In this document: in pieces, positions 17,050-26,316 of the stretch
Numbering within the stretch: the first letter of the stretch is position 1
How the letters are laid out: each line of letters starts with the position of its first letter
Assembly: GCF_024721305.1 (NCBI RefSeq)
Contig: NZ_JAMXOD010000011.1
Span: 1-64,000, forward strand
Direction of reading: 5' to 3'
DNA length: 64,000 bases
Origin: Aequitasia blattaphilus
Lineage (GTDB): Bacteria > Bacillota > Clostridia > Lachnospirales > Lachnospiraceae
Position numbers and translations under genes: made by a program
Notes under the pieces: model-generated
What the model was told of the DNA's origin: nothing
Databases searched by the model: none
The model's input: only the letters and a program-made list of their open reading frames with translations

Positions 17050-19180
17050 ATGAAATTGCTTAAAGGTGAAAGTAAATCAATCAAATCATTATACTATATG
17101 TTTTTTGTTGCATTAATTGTGATACCAATTTTAGTCACTCTAGGACTGGTACTCCTTTTCTTGAACCATCAGGTGACACAAAAAGGCAAGGAAAATATTG
17201 AACAGACACAAGAAAGTTTAGCATCTCTTCTACAGACAGAGATAAAAAATACATCTCTAAAACTATCACACCTCGTATATGTAAATGATAATGAAATTGT
17301 CAACATGGCATCGGGGATGGAAAACATTTCGGAAGATGAACAGTATAATTATAAAAGGAAAATGACTGAAACAACAAATTTTGTGATAGAACCGGTCAAG
17401 GATATTGTGTCTATAGGTTTTTATATGAAGAGTAACAAGAAGATTTTTTTTCGAAATGACATTGATATATCCATTGCATCTTTGCGAAAAGAAGATTGGT
17501 ATAAAGAGGCTCAAAAAGAAAAAAATCAAATAGTTATAGGGGCCTATGATATTGGAGAAAAGAATCAGCTGATACAGAATGGAGGAAGAAATACCCTAAT
17601 CCTGGTCTATTCTCTTTCGCCAAATAATTTCATAGACAGGGAGGAAAGGGTTGAGGCAATTTGTGCATATCAAATTTCAGGAGTTGTTGATAGAATTAAA
17701 AAGTATAACACAAAATATGCAAATGGAAAATCAGCATTAGGAATTACACAAATTGTGGATCAAAAAGGGAAGGATGTTTTTTCAGATGATAACATGGCAG
17801 GGCTTGAGAAAGGAAATATCGTCATTCAAACCCCTTTGTCAGTAGGAAATAATACATGGTATATAGAAAGCTATGTAAATCAGTCCGATTTGTCCGGTGG
17901 AAAATGTTATTGAATCACTGAAGGCGGTGGAAGACGGAAATTTAAATGTCAGAGTAGAGCCAAAGGGAACCAAAGAAATAAAAATGATGGCACATCAATT
18001 TAATGCAATGGTTAAAAGGTTAAGAAATTTGATTGCTGAATATGAAGAGAGAGTCAATAGCAAGGAGTTAACAGACGAAATACTCTTTGCAAAATTGTTA
18101 CGAAATGAAATTGACTTTAAAATTATCAAACGGAATAATCCTGACTTGTTAACAGAGTCTTATATCTTACTAAAGTTTCACTTTGAAGAAGGCAATGAAA
18201 ATGTATTGGAAATACTGGAACGAAACAATCGATTTGTAACAAGGTGTATTTCATATTTGCCGGATTCACACAGTATGCTATGTTATTACAGGGTGAATGA
18301 GGAAGACTATGAATATAAGCTGCTTCAAATGATTTCTGTATTGCAAAAGGCAGTGAATAAGGATAAGAACATCTCGTTTTCTGTATGTATCAGTACTTTA
18401 CATCAAGGAATCATAGATATTTATGATACAGCAGACGAAGTAGATCAATTTATGCATGTGAGGCATCTTCTTGGGAAAAACTCAGTTATTAATTTACCAA
18501 GAGATATTGAATTTTGGAATCAAATAATTCGGCTGGAGTCACGATATGAAGAACTGGCAAAGGCGGTGTACGCATGCGATGAGAAGAAAATGAACGATGG
18601 AAAAAAGGAACTATTTACTTATTTTAATTCAGAGAATCTTGAAATAGGAAAGATGCATGTATATGCTGCCATACTGGCAATTTCAAAACAACTGGAGATT
18701 CACCAGGAAAGAATGACAGAGATATTCATGGAAGAATATAATTATATTGACAAAATTGATCGTATTATCAATATTAGGAATCTGCAGTTATGGGTTACAA
18801 ACTATTTTGCGTGGATTATGGACTATTCTATGGCAAAACTAAAGATTAATGAGACAGATGTTATTGTAAAAGCAAAACGCTACATTGCAAATCAGTATGA
18901 GAACCCAGGGCTAAAGCTAAAGGATGTTGCGGAGTATGTGGGATTAAATGAAAAATACTTTACAAATCAGTTTTCTAAATCAGAGGGTGAGACCTTTACA
19001 AACTATCTTTTGGGGATACGCATGGAAAAGGCGAAAGAATTATTAAAGACAACAGACTTTAAAGTCTATGAGATTGCAGAGATGGTAGGATATCGAAATG
19101 TGGAACATTTTACAAGGTTATTTAAAAAATCAGAAGCAATTAGCCCAACCCAATATAGAAAAACGAAAGAAATATCATAA
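17050..19180 (+). pseudogene. AraC-family membrane sensor/regulator broken by an internal deletion
   Basis: Two adjoining frames together form one regulator: an N-terminal membrane segment (residues ~17-42) and an extracellular sensing domain in 17050-17913, then in another frame a HAMP-like linker (PVENVIESLK onward), a middle domain and a C-terminal AraC helix-turn-helix (YIANQYENPGLKLKDVAEYV and VYEIAEMVGYRNVEHFTRLF) to 19180. The second membrane helix expected between sensor and HAMP is absent: frame one ends in SDLSGGKCY and frame two resumes at PVENVIES within a few bases near 17890-17900. A deletion that removed the helix and shifted frame explains both. Lying directly upstream of the sugar operon, it was probably its activator. 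The DNA-binding part could still be made from the GTG at 17897. Confidence 0.8.
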
Positions 19181-19324
19181 ATGCAAACGATTCAACAAGG
19201 TGTCAAATATAAAGAAAATAACAATATATCAAGAAAAATTATAATAGAACAAGGTAAAATAGCAAGGATAACTCTATAATTCTCATTAGTAATTCGAAAA
19301 CAAATGATGAGAAGGAGGAAAACA

Positions 19325-20635
19325 ATGAAGAAGAAAATTGTATCATTACTATTAGTGGGTACACTCTTACTATCCATGACAGCGTGTGGTGGAAAGAAAG
19401 AAGAAGGGGGAAGCGGTTCCGGAGGCAAAAAGACGACAATTACATTTGCAATCTGGGATAATAACCTGAATGATTTTATTGAACAAGAAGATATGGTAGG
19501 TAAGTTTCAAGAAGAATATCCAGATATTGATGTCGAAGTCGAGAAACTAAAAGATGACTCTGAGTATTGGAATGCAATGAAAATGCGCTCATCTGCAAAT
19601 GAATTACCAGATGTTATGTTTAACAAAACTTTTACATTATCAAGATTTAAAGATTATTTAGTGGATTTGTCAGATACAGAAGCCGCAAAGAATAATGAGC
19701 TGGCTGAAGGATATGGAATTGATGGGAAGATTCTTGGAGTTCCAATGACTGCAGGTTACGAATACGTATATTATTGGAAAGATATGTTTGAAGAGGCAGG
19801 AGTAGAAGTGCCAACAACCTGGCCACAGTTTATGGAAGCTGCACAGAAACTTCAAGATTACTATGGAAAAGATAATCCAGATTTTATGGGACTGGCAATC
19901 GGATTAAAAGATACCTGGACAGACTATCCATTTATGGAGTTCATGCCTTCTCTTGAATCTGGAAATGGACAAAATTGGAATACGATGGCAACAGAAGATG
20001 AACCCTTTAAAGAAGGAACAGATGTATATAATGCATTTAAAAAGGTAGATGAATTATTTAGTTCTTCTTCACTTGGTAAAGATCCATTGGGACTGGGAAA
20101 TGATCAGGTGACAAGCCTGTTTGCTGCCAAGAAGGGTGGAATGATTGCTCTTGGTGATTGGGGACTGCAAAATATTGAAACCAACGCAGGTGATATTTCC
20201 CAGCTAGGCAGCTTCTATTTGCCAGCAAGAAATACAGAGTCGGATCCATTTAATGTAATCGTACAAGGAGATTCCTTCATGGGAGTTACCACACATAGTA
20301 AAAATCAGGAAGCAGCAATTAAATTTGTTGAGTGGTTTTATTCGGATGCATGGTATCCAGATTATTTAGATTACATCACTTCCGCATCTGCAATGACAAC
20401 ATTTCCAAAGGAGAAGCATGAGGTGCTTCAAGAAGCAGATGAATTAGCAGAGGATGCAAATTTTGTAATGTATGATGGAGGCGGGGATGATTTTCAGGCA
20501 TTGCAAAATGAAACTACTTTTGACTACAAAAATTTAGGTGCGCAGATGGCTACAAAAGATTTTGATTTGGATAAGGCTCTTTCTGAATTAAATACAAGCT
20601 GGAAAGCAGCAAGAGAGAAGCTAGAGATTAAATAA
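19325..20635 (+). CDS. Sugar ABC transporter solute-binding lipoprotein
   Basis: 436-residue extracellular binding protein of the CUT1 family. The signal peptide MKKKIVSLLLVGTLLL ends in lipobox LSMTAC, so the mature protein is lipid-anchored at its cysteine near residue 22. ITFAIWDNNLNDF and VPMTAGYEYVYYWKDMFEEAG are typical of the family. The ATG at 19325 has a perfect GAAGGAGG RBS; an ATG at 19304 precedes the RBS and is rejected. Upstream there is a TATAAT at 19275-19280 without a good -35, which suits activator-dependent control by an AraC protein. The genes after it (two permeases, lacL, lacM) indicate a beta-galactoside such as lactose as substrate; this is inference. Confidence 0.9.
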   Translation: MKKKIVSLLLVGTLLLSMTACGGKKEEGGSGSGGKKTTITFAIWDNNLNDFIEQEDMVGKFQEEYPDIDVEVEKLKDDSEYWNAMKMRSSANELPDVMFNKTFTLSRFKDYLVDLSDTEAAKNNELAEGYGIDGKILGVPMTAGYEYVYYWKDMFEEAGVEVPTTWPQFMEAAQKLQDYYGKDNPDFMGLAIGLKDTWTDYPFMEFMPSLESGNGQNWNTMATEDEPFKEGTDVYNAFKKVDELFSSSSLGKDPLGLGNDQVTSLFAAKKGGMIALGDWGLQNIETNAGDISQLGSFYLPARNTESDPFNVIVQGDSFMGVTTHSKNQEAAIKFVEWFYSDAWYPDYLDYITSASAMTTFPKEKHEVLQEADELAEDANFVMYDGGGDDFQALQNETTFDYKNLGAQMATKDFDLDKALSELNTSWKAAREKLEIK

Positions 20636-20643
20636 ACCAAAAA

Positions 20644-20668
20644 GGGCTGCTGTATAGCAGCTCTTTTA
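20644..20668 (+). terminator. Intercistronic attenuating terminator after the binding-protein gene
   Basis: An 8-bp stem (20644-20651 with 20656-20663, one G-U) with GTAT loop is followed by TTTTAATTT. Placement between binding protein and permease fits partial read-through that gives more binding protein than membrane subunits. Confidence 0.7.
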
Positions 20669-20686
20669 ATTTGAGGAGATTGAGAC

Positions 20687-21589
20687 ATGAATAAGTTAAC
20701 AAAGAAAAGAAGAAATTTCATTATTGTTTCTCTGATTATTCCAGTCGCTCTTTTAGTAGGCTTTGTACTATTTCCAGGTTTGGATCTATTTCGCATGAGT
20801 TTTACTAATTGGGATGGCTATTCACCAAAGATGGATTTTATTGGTTTTGATAATTTTGTAAGTATGTTTAAAAATAAGGATTTATGGTTGTCTTTAAAAA
20901 ATAATGCTGTGTACTTTTTTATTCATTTATTAATGATACCAATTGAGTTAGGGTTTGCCGTACTTTTAACCAGCAAACTTCGGGCAGCAAAATTCTATAA
21001 AACTGTAGTATTTATGCCATATATTATTAATGGAGTGGCAATTGCATATGCATTTTCCTACTTTTTCTCACCAGTAAATGGAGCATTTAATTCAATCCTG
21101 AGTACAGTAGGGCTGGAGTCATGGATTCGGAACTGGTTATCAGACCCTAAGATTGTGAACTTCGTGCTGTCTTTTGTGTCTCTGTGGAGATTCAGCGGAT
21201 ATCATATTATTCTGTTTATTGCAGCATTACAGTCGGTACCTCAGGATACAATAGAAGCAGCAAGGGTAGACGGAGCAAACACTTTACAGATTTTTCGCTT
21301 CATACAAATTCCAGCAATAATGCTAATGGTAGATTTTGTTCTTTTTGATAATATAAGAGGAGCATTACAAGTCTTTGATATACCATTTGTCATGACTGGA
21401 GGAGGACCAGGATATGCGTCTTCCACCTTTACACTATACACGATTAACACCGCGTTCCAGTTCTCAAACTTTGGTTTGGCTTCAACAATGGCAATTGCAA
21501 TTATGTTAATGATTATTGTCATCTACTTTATTCAAAATAAGTTGATACATGGAATAATCTTAAGAGACGGAGGTGGAAAAAATGACTAA
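20687..21589 (+). CDS. Sugar ABC transporter permease (MalF/LacF type)
   Basis: 300-residue permease with six predicted membrane helices, first at residues ~12-34. The cytoplasmic EAA loop (IEAARVDGANTLQIFRFIQIPAI) that docks to the ATPase is clear near residue 188. GLDLFRMSFTNWDGYSPKMDFIGFDNF in the N-terminal part is typical of the first CUT1 permease. RBS TTGAGGAGAT precedes the ATG. It overlaps the second permease by 8 nt. No ATPase gene accompanies the operon. Confidence 0.9.
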   Translation: MNKLTKKRRNFIIVSLIIPVALLVGFVLFPGLDLFRMSFTNWDGYSPKMDFIGFDNFVSMFKNKDLWLSLKNNAVYFFIHLLMIPIELGFAVLLTSKLRAAKFYKTVVFMPYIINGVAIAYAFSYFFSPVNGAFNSILSTVGLESWIRNWLSDPKIVNFVLSFVSLWRFSGYHIILFIAALQSVPQDTIEAARVDGANTLQIFRFIQIPAIMLMVDFVLFDNIRGALQVFDIPFVMTGGGPGYASSTFTLYTINTAFQFSNFGLASTMAIAIMLMIIVIYFIQNKLIHGIILRDGGGKND

Positions 21590-22409
21590 AAGAGTGGCGC
21601 AGCAAGTGATAAAACAGCTGATTTGCATCGGAATGGTATTGGTCGTTATTGCACCAATCATATTGACCCTGTTTGCATCCTTAAAGACAGGGGCAGACAT
21701 GGTGAACTCTTCTCCTTTAAGCCCGGGAAGTAATATCACCACAGAGAATTACGAAAACGTGCTTTCAAACCGATATCTTTTGGTTGGATTTAAAAATACA
21801 GGAATTATATTGGCAGTCTCTTTAGTATTTAACGTATTGTTTGGTACAATGACAGCGTATGTAATCGAACGCTTTGAGTTCAAAGGAAAGAAGCTTGTAG
21901 TAGGGTTGTTTTTTATGGGAATGCTGATTCCAACATTTGTAACAGAAATAGCCAGATTTCAAATCATCCAAAAGCTCGGACTCTATAATACATTAGGAGC
22001 TCCTATTGTGATATACATTGCATCGGATTTAATGCAGCTCTATATTTATCGGCAATTTATTCAAGGCTTACCGGTCTCACTAGATGAATCTGCATTATTA
22101 GATGGCTGTTCTTATTTCCGATTGTTCCGGTCTATTATTTTTCCTTTACTGAAACCGGCAACAGCCACTGTTTGTATTATTAAGGCAATTAACATAATAA
22201 ATGATATGTATATTCCCTATTTGTATATGCCCAATAATAAACTTCGGACAGTAACAACATTTTTAATGAATTTTGCGAATGCCCAGCAAGGCTCTTGGCA
22301 AAAGCTGGCAGCAGGAATTATCATTGTTATGATTCCAACAATCATTATATATTTGATATTCCAAAAGTATATTTTGGCTGGTATATCAGCAGGAGCGGTT
22401 AAAGGCTAA
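21582..22409 (+). CDS. Sugar ABC transporter permease (MalG/LacG type)
   Basis: 275-residue partner permease. Six hydrophobic segments and the EAA loop (LDESALLDGCSYFRLFRSIIFPLL) near residue 166 are visible; the loop has DESALLDG where most relatives have EAAxIDG. The ATG at 21582 is served by GGAGGT at 21569-21574; a GTG at 21573 in the same frame is inside that RBS and is not the start. It ends 12 nt before lacL. Confidence 0.9.
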   Translation: MTKRVAQQVIKQLICIGMVLVVIAPIILTLFASLKTGADMVNSSPLSPGSNITTENYENVLSNRYLLVGFKNTGIILAVSLVFNVLFGTMTAYVIERFEFKGKKLVVGLFFMGMLIPTFVTEIARFQIIQKLGLYNTLGAPIVIYIASDLMQLYIYRQFIQGLPVSLDESALLDGCSYFRLFRSIIFPLLKPATATVCIIKAINIINDMYIPYLYMPNNKLRTVTTFLMNFANAQQGSWQKLAAGIIIVMIPTIIIYLIFQKYILAGISAGAVKG

Positions 22410-22421
22410 GGAGGTTAGAAA

Positions 22422-24302
22422 ATGGATAAAATTGTATGGCTGGATGACCCGGAAATTTATCGTGTCAATCAAATTGATTCTCATAGTGATCATGTGTGCT
22501 ATGCTTCAAAAGAAGAAAGTGAGAGAGGAAAGAGTACATTAAGCCAATCTCTTAACGGGTCATGGTCATTTTTATACTCGGTCAATGCTAAAGTACGGCC
22601 AAAAGAATTCTACAAAGCTGATTTTGACAGTACAGGGTTTGATGAAATTCAAGTTCCAAAGCACATTGAGCTTGCAGGATACGATAGAGTGCATTATATA
22701 AATACTATGTATCCCTGGGAAGGAAGTGAATATAGGAGACCGCCCTATACTCTTGGAAAAGATACGTTGGAGAAGGGAATGTTTAGTGAAGCGGAATATA
22801 ACCCTGTTGGCTCCTACATAAAGAAATTTGATTTGGATCAGGGTATGATTGGAAAAGACATATCAATAAAATTCCATGGTGTGGAACAAGCTTTCTATGT
22901 ATGGCTTAATGGGGTTTTTATTGGCTATGGAGAGGACAGCTTTACACCGTCAGAATTTGATCTTTCACCTGAAATCCAGGAAAAAGAGAATATACTGTGT
23001 GTAGAGGTGCATAAAAGAAGTACAGCAGCCTTTTTGGAAGATCAGGATTTCTTTCGATTCTTTGGTATCTTTAGAGATGTAGAGCTTGTTGCCAGGCCGA
23101 AGCTTCATGTCGAGGACTTATGGATACAACCGGTTTTGACGAATTTGGAATCTGGAAGAATAAACTTAAGGGTACAAACAAAATCAAAGGTAAATAAAGG
23201 AAAAATTTGCTGCATCATTAAGAATCAGGACAACCATATCATTCACGAAAGTGAGGAAGTATTTTCAGAGACCATTCAATTTTCTGAAGTTATTGTAAGC
23301 AACCCGAACCTGTGGGATAATACAAACCCCTATCTTTATTGGTTAGAGTTGCTTGTGAAGACAGACACAGAAGAGGTAGTAGAATATATAAAGTATCCAT
23401 TTGGATTTCGGAAAATAGAGATTCATCAAGGTGTTATGCAGCTGAATGGAAAGCGGCTTGTGATAAATGGAGTGAATCGCCATGAGTGGAGTCCCTATAA
23501 CGGGCGTGTTATAGGAGAAGCAGAAAACAGAGGGGATATTGAAACTTGTAAAAAAAATCATATCAATTCCGTGCGTACCTCTCATTATCCATTCCAAATT
23601 CCATGGTATTATCTATGCGATCAAAATGGGATTTACGTAATGGCAGAAACGAATATGGAAAGCCATGGCTCCTGGCAGAAAATGGATCAGATTGAACCTT
23701 CCTATAATGTGCCAGGGGATATACCACAGTGGCGAGGTGCAGTATTAGATCGTGCAAGAACACAGTATTACCTTCTGCGAAACCATACCAGTATTTTATT
23801 CTGGTCTCTGGGAAACGAATCTTATGCGGGTGAAAACATTCGTTTGATGCATGAGTTTTACAAAAATGCAGATGAGGAACGGCTGGTTCATTATGAAGGA
23901 AATTTTCATAATCCAGATTATGAGGAGAGCATTTCAGATATTAAAAGTAGAATGTATGCTAAGCCATTGGAAATCAAAGAGTATTTAGATAATGAGCCAA
24001 AGAAGCCATTTATTCTTTGTGAGTATATGCATAATATGGGAAACTCATTAGGGGGGATGAAAGCATATATGGAGTTGCTGGATCGGTATGAAATGTATCA
24101 AGGCGGGTACATTTGGGATTTTATTGATCAGGCACTTTATGTCTATGATGAAATATCAAAGAAGCAAGTACTTCGATATGGAGGAGACTTTGGTGACCGA
24201 CCTTCTGATTATGAATTCTCTGGGAATGGTATTCTGTTTGCCAATCGGGAGGAAAAGCCAGCGATGCAGGAAGTGAGGTACTATTATGGAAAATATAAAT
24301 AA
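22422..24302 (+). CDS. lacL: Beta-galactosidase large subunit LacL (GH2)
   Basis: Large chain of a heterodimeric GH2 beta-galactosidase, hydrolysing lactose to glucose and galactose in the cytoplasm. 626 residues matches LacL of lactobacilli. The sugar-binding domain and immunoglobulin-like domain precede the TIM barrel, which carries the acid/base glutamate in SLGNES (residue 466) and the nucleophile in LCEYMHNMGNS (residue 534). The chain ends after KPAMQEVRYYYGKYK, where one-chain LacZ enzymes continue into the domain carried here by LacM. The 17-nt overlap with lacM is the classical lacLM arrangement, so this is not a frameshifted lacZ. RBS AAGGAGG precedes the ATG. Confidence 0.9.
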   Translation: MDKIVWLDDPEIYRVNQIDSHSDHVCYASKEESERGKSTLSQSLNGSWSFLYSVNAKVRPKEFYKADFDSTGFDEIQVPKHIELAGYDRVHYINTMYPWEGSEYRRPPYTLGKDTLEKGMFSEAEYNPVGSYIKKFDLDQGMIGKDISIKFHGVEQAFYVWLNGVFIGYGEDSFTPSEFDLSPEIQEKENILCVEVHKRSTAAFLEDQDFFRFFGIFRDVELVARPKLHVEDLWIQPVLTNLESGRINLRVQTKSKVNKGKICCIIKNQDNHIIHESEEVFSETIQFSEVIVSNPNLWDNTNPYLYWLELLVKTDTEEVVEYIKYPFGFRKIEIHQGVMQLNGKRLVINGVNRHEWSPYNGRVIGEAENRGDIETCKKNHINSVRTSHYPFQIPWYYLCDQNGIYVMAETNMESHGSWQKMDQIEPSYNVPGDIPQWRGAVLDRARTQYYLLRNHTSILFWSLGNESYAGENIRLMHEFYKNADEERLVHYEGNFHNPDYEESISDIKSRMYAKPLEIKEYLDNEPKKPFILCEYMHNMGNSLGGMKAYMELLDRYEMYQGGYIWDFIDQALYVYDEISKKQVLRYGGDFGDRPSDYEFSGNGILFANREEKPAMQEVRYYYGKYK

Positions 24303-25203
24303 AGAGCTAAGTATTATATATGGAGATGTTACCCTGGGATTAAAGGGGGATGACTTTCACTATATTTTTTCTTATGCAAAAGGTGGTCTGGAGTCTTTGA
24401 AAAAGCAGGGACAGGAGTGGCTGTATCGTATCCCCATGCCCACCTTTTGGAGAGCAACAACTGACAATGACAGAGGAAATGGATTCTCCTATGCCTCAGC
24501 AATGTGGATGGGAGCAGACATGTTCTTACGTTGTATCAGCAAATATGTAAAAATCAATGGGGAAGAAATACCTTTTCCGGCAGCGCCTGAGAATAATAAA
24601 TATAGCAATAATGAGAATGCAAAAGAGGTAGAGATTACATTTATCTATGAGACAAGTACCGTACCAAAAACAAGTGTTAGCGTAAGTTACACGGTGTTAC
24701 CATCAGGGGAAATAAAGATACATATGCATTATAAAGGGAAAGATAATCTTCCAGGTTTACCCGTTTTAGGAATGAGATTTGTGTTGATGGAAAAAGCCGA
24801 TGGATATAAATATGAGGGACTTTCAGGTGAAACCTATCCGGATCGAATGGAGGGAGGAGCATATGGAGTCCATCAGGTAGAAGGACTTCCAGTCACTCCG
24901 TATTTGGTACCTCAGGAGTGTGGCATGCATATGAAAACAAGATGGGCGGAAGTGGAAAGAAACAATCAGAGCATTAAATTTAGAGGCAAAGACGAATTTG
25001 CATTTTCATGTTTGCCTTATACATCTCAGGAATTAGAAAATGCAACCCATATGGAAGAGCTGCCTTTGCCCAGAAGAACCGTAATGGTGATTGCCAATAA
25101 AGTACGTGGAGTTGGAGGGATTGATAGTTGGGGATCAAAGCCAGGAAAAGATTATGAAATCCCGGGGGATCAGGACTATACTCTCCAGTTCAGTGTAAAA
25201 TAA
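24286..25203 (+). CDS. lacM: Beta-galactosidase small subunit LacM
   Basis: 305-residue small chain corresponding to the C-terminal domain of LacZ. It has the IPMPTFWRATTDNDRGNGF stretch that completes the active site in GH2 beta-galactosidases, and near the C-terminus GVGGIDSWGSKPGKDY, the equivalent of GIGGDDSWSP in LacZ. Neither chain alone is expected to be active. The ATG at 24286 lies 17 nt inside lacL, so translation is coupled. No obvious terminator follows; the next 900 nt are non-coding. Confidence 0.9.
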   Translation: MENINKELSIIYGDVTLGLKGDDFHYIFSYAKGGLESLKKQGQEWLYRIPMPTFWRATTDNDRGNGFSYASAMWMGADMFLRCISKYVKINGEEIPFPAAPENNKYSNNENAKEVEITFIYETSTVPKTSVSVSYTVLPSGEIKIHMHYKGKDNLPGLPVLGMRFVLMEKADGYKYEGLSGETYPDRMEGGAYGVHQVEGLPVTPYLVPQECGMHMKTRWAEVERNNQSIKFRGKDEFAFSCLPYTSQELENATHMEELPLPRRTVMVIANKVRGVGGIDSWGSKPGKDYEIPGDQDYTLQFSVK

Positions 25204-25277
25204 AGAGGGGAATTGACAGACTATTTATACAAATCGCAACAATAGTAAAATAACAAATAAAAAATAAATAAATAGTA

Positions 25278-25306
25278 TTGACAAATAGAAAAGCCAATGG
25301 TATTAT
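25278..25306 (+). promoter_or_regulatory. Orphan sigma-A promoter in the decayed region
   Basis: TTGACA (25278-25283), 17-nt spacer, TATTAT (25301-25306). Near-consensus, but it leads only into decayed sequence. A GAAAAGGAGGC RBS-like site follows at about 25377-25387. Confidence 0.6.
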
Positions 25307-26000
25307 ATACTCAACCTACAGGAAATCCAATAAAAAAAGCCTGACGAGAAAGGGTTTTCGGATTTCAAATCGGAACGAAAAGGAGGCTTGATCCATTGGA
25401 CAATGTAGAGATGAAGACTCAATATGTTAGTGGTACAACAAATATTAGTTCCCGTAAATTAAGCCTTATAAAAAAGGTATAAAAAGACGGCAACAAAAAA
25501 AGTAATAAAAAATCGGAGAGATTTGTAGCCGCAGAAATGATTAAAATTTGTTGGCATATTGAAAAGAAAAATACCACCTCAAAGTTATCAGAAGATGCGT
25601 AAAGAAGCATTACCTGATATATCATGTAATATTAAATATATAAGAGTAAACGGTTTAAGAGGTAATAGCTTAGTACGGTTGTACACAAATGATAAGGGCT
25701 CTGTGTATGATTGAAACGGTTATAGGTACTTATTAACCAAAGTAATAATATATTTAAAGAGGAAGTATAATAAAGATACCATGAAAATGGACTTTGGGCG
25801 ATTCATAAGAAGAATGAAAATTAATGAATTGAAAAAACAAAAAGTCATTATATAATAAAGATAACCAATGAAAATGTAATAACAGTCTGTAAAGGCGATG
25901 TTATTGGAGAATGAGGGTTATGAAATAAAGATAATGAAAAAAGTAAAAGGGAACTAGGTCGAGGTAGACCTCCGATTATAAAGAAAGTTAGATAAAACTT

Positions 26001-26052
26001 AATAGGGAAGTGGCCATTGCAGTCAAAAGATTGTGATGGCCACTTCTCTATT
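26001..26052. terminator. Very long perfect-type hairpin, probable bidirectional terminator
   Basis: 26001-26017 (AATAGGGAAGTGGCCAT) pairs with 26036-26052 with one wobble, and the stem continues through GCAGTC/GATTGT to an AAAA loop, about 24 bp in all. TTTTC follows on the plus strand. It insulates the metNIQ promoter from upstream read-through. Confidence 0.65.
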
Positions 26053-26065
26053 TTCAAGAAAATAC

Positions 26066-26094
26066 TTGACAAATTTGTAGCGATGTATCATAGT
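26066..26094 (+). promoter_or_regulatory. Promoter of the metNIQ leader transcript
   Basis: TTGACA (26066-26071), 17-nt spacer and CATAGT (26089-26094, 4 of 6 matches). The predicted start near 26101 gives a ~27-nt leader before the small Met-rich reading frame. Confidence 0.6.
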
Positions 26095-26127
26095 TATTTC
26101 ATAACTTGTTAAAGGAGAAATGAATCG

Positions 26128-26241
26128 ATGAAATCAATAGCTTATCAGATTACAAATCAGAATATGATGATGTGTGGCTGTGGAATCATGATGATGATGA
26201 ACACAGTTTCTTTTCCACGCATTAACATATCTGCAAAGTAA
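26128..26241 (+). CDS. 37-residue Met/Cys-rich leader peptide of the metNIQ operon
   Basis: A 37-codon frame with its own RBS (AAAGGAGA, 10 nt upstream) begins MKSIAYQITNQ and carries NMMMCGCGIMMMMN in the middle: seven internal methionine codons (26164-26172 and 26188-26199) and two cysteine codons. It lies between the promoter and an intrinsic terminator in front of the methionine transporter genes, the layout of a ribosome-mediated attenuator. GTGTGG and CTGTG (26172-26182) can pair with CACAG and CCACGC (26202-26220) over the Met codons. The stop at 26239-26241 lies between the two halves of the putative antiterminator. The peptide itself probably has no function beyond measuring charged Met-tRNA (and perhaps Cys-tRNA). 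Function is inferred; the frame and RNA elements are visible. Confidence 0.8.
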   Translation: MKSIAYQITNQNMMMCGCGIMMMMNTVSFPRINISAK

Positions 26242-26287
26242 ATTGATTTCTTAAGTTTTGTTTTGATTATAAATCAATGGGCGGATA
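26228..26287 (+). promoter_or_regulatory. Putative antiterminator of metNIQ
   Basis: TATCTGC (26228-26234) can pair with GCGGATA (26281-26287), and just inside it ATTGATTT (26242-26249) pairs perfectly with AAATCAAT (26271-26278). The first helix uses the same bases as the 5' arm of the terminator, so the two structures exclude each other. A ribosome at the leader stop codon would cover 26228-26249 and block it; one stalled on the Met codons would not. Confidence 0.6.
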
Positions 26288-26316
26288 CATACATGCGTGT
26301 GTATCCGCCTTTTATA
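26280..26316 (+). terminator. Attenuator terminator before metN
   Basis: GGCGGATACATA (26280-26291) pairs with TGTGTATCCGCC (26298-26309), a 12-bp stem with one G-U pair and a 6-nt loop, followed by TTTTATAT. It lies 36 nt before the metN ATG. Confidence 0.85.

Larger units (their letters stand above)
25204..26065. other. Non-coding stretch with decayed, unidentified sequence
   Basis: No intact gene is present. A promoter-like element (25278-25306) is followed by a GGAGG-preceded short frame (from TTG near 25397, reading LDNVEMKTQYVSGTTN) that stops after about 29 codons. Further open fragments in shifting frames follow (for example IKYIRVNGLRGNSLVRLYTN near 25640 and KRELGRGRPPIIKKVR near 25940). 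This patchwork looks like one or more old genes lost to frameshifts, perhaps from a mobile element, but I could not identify a family. Confidence 0.5.

Noticed and set aside
22422-25203. lacL and lacM as one lacZ broken by a frameshift
   Set aside because: Sizes and the 17-nt overlap match the known heterodimeric LacLM, and lacM has its own start; no damage is needed to explain the arrangement.
26001-26052. Long inverted repeat as an insertion-sequence end
   Set aside because: A single tight hairpin with AAAA loop next to a T-run, with no transposase or matching partner nearby; a terminator is simpler.
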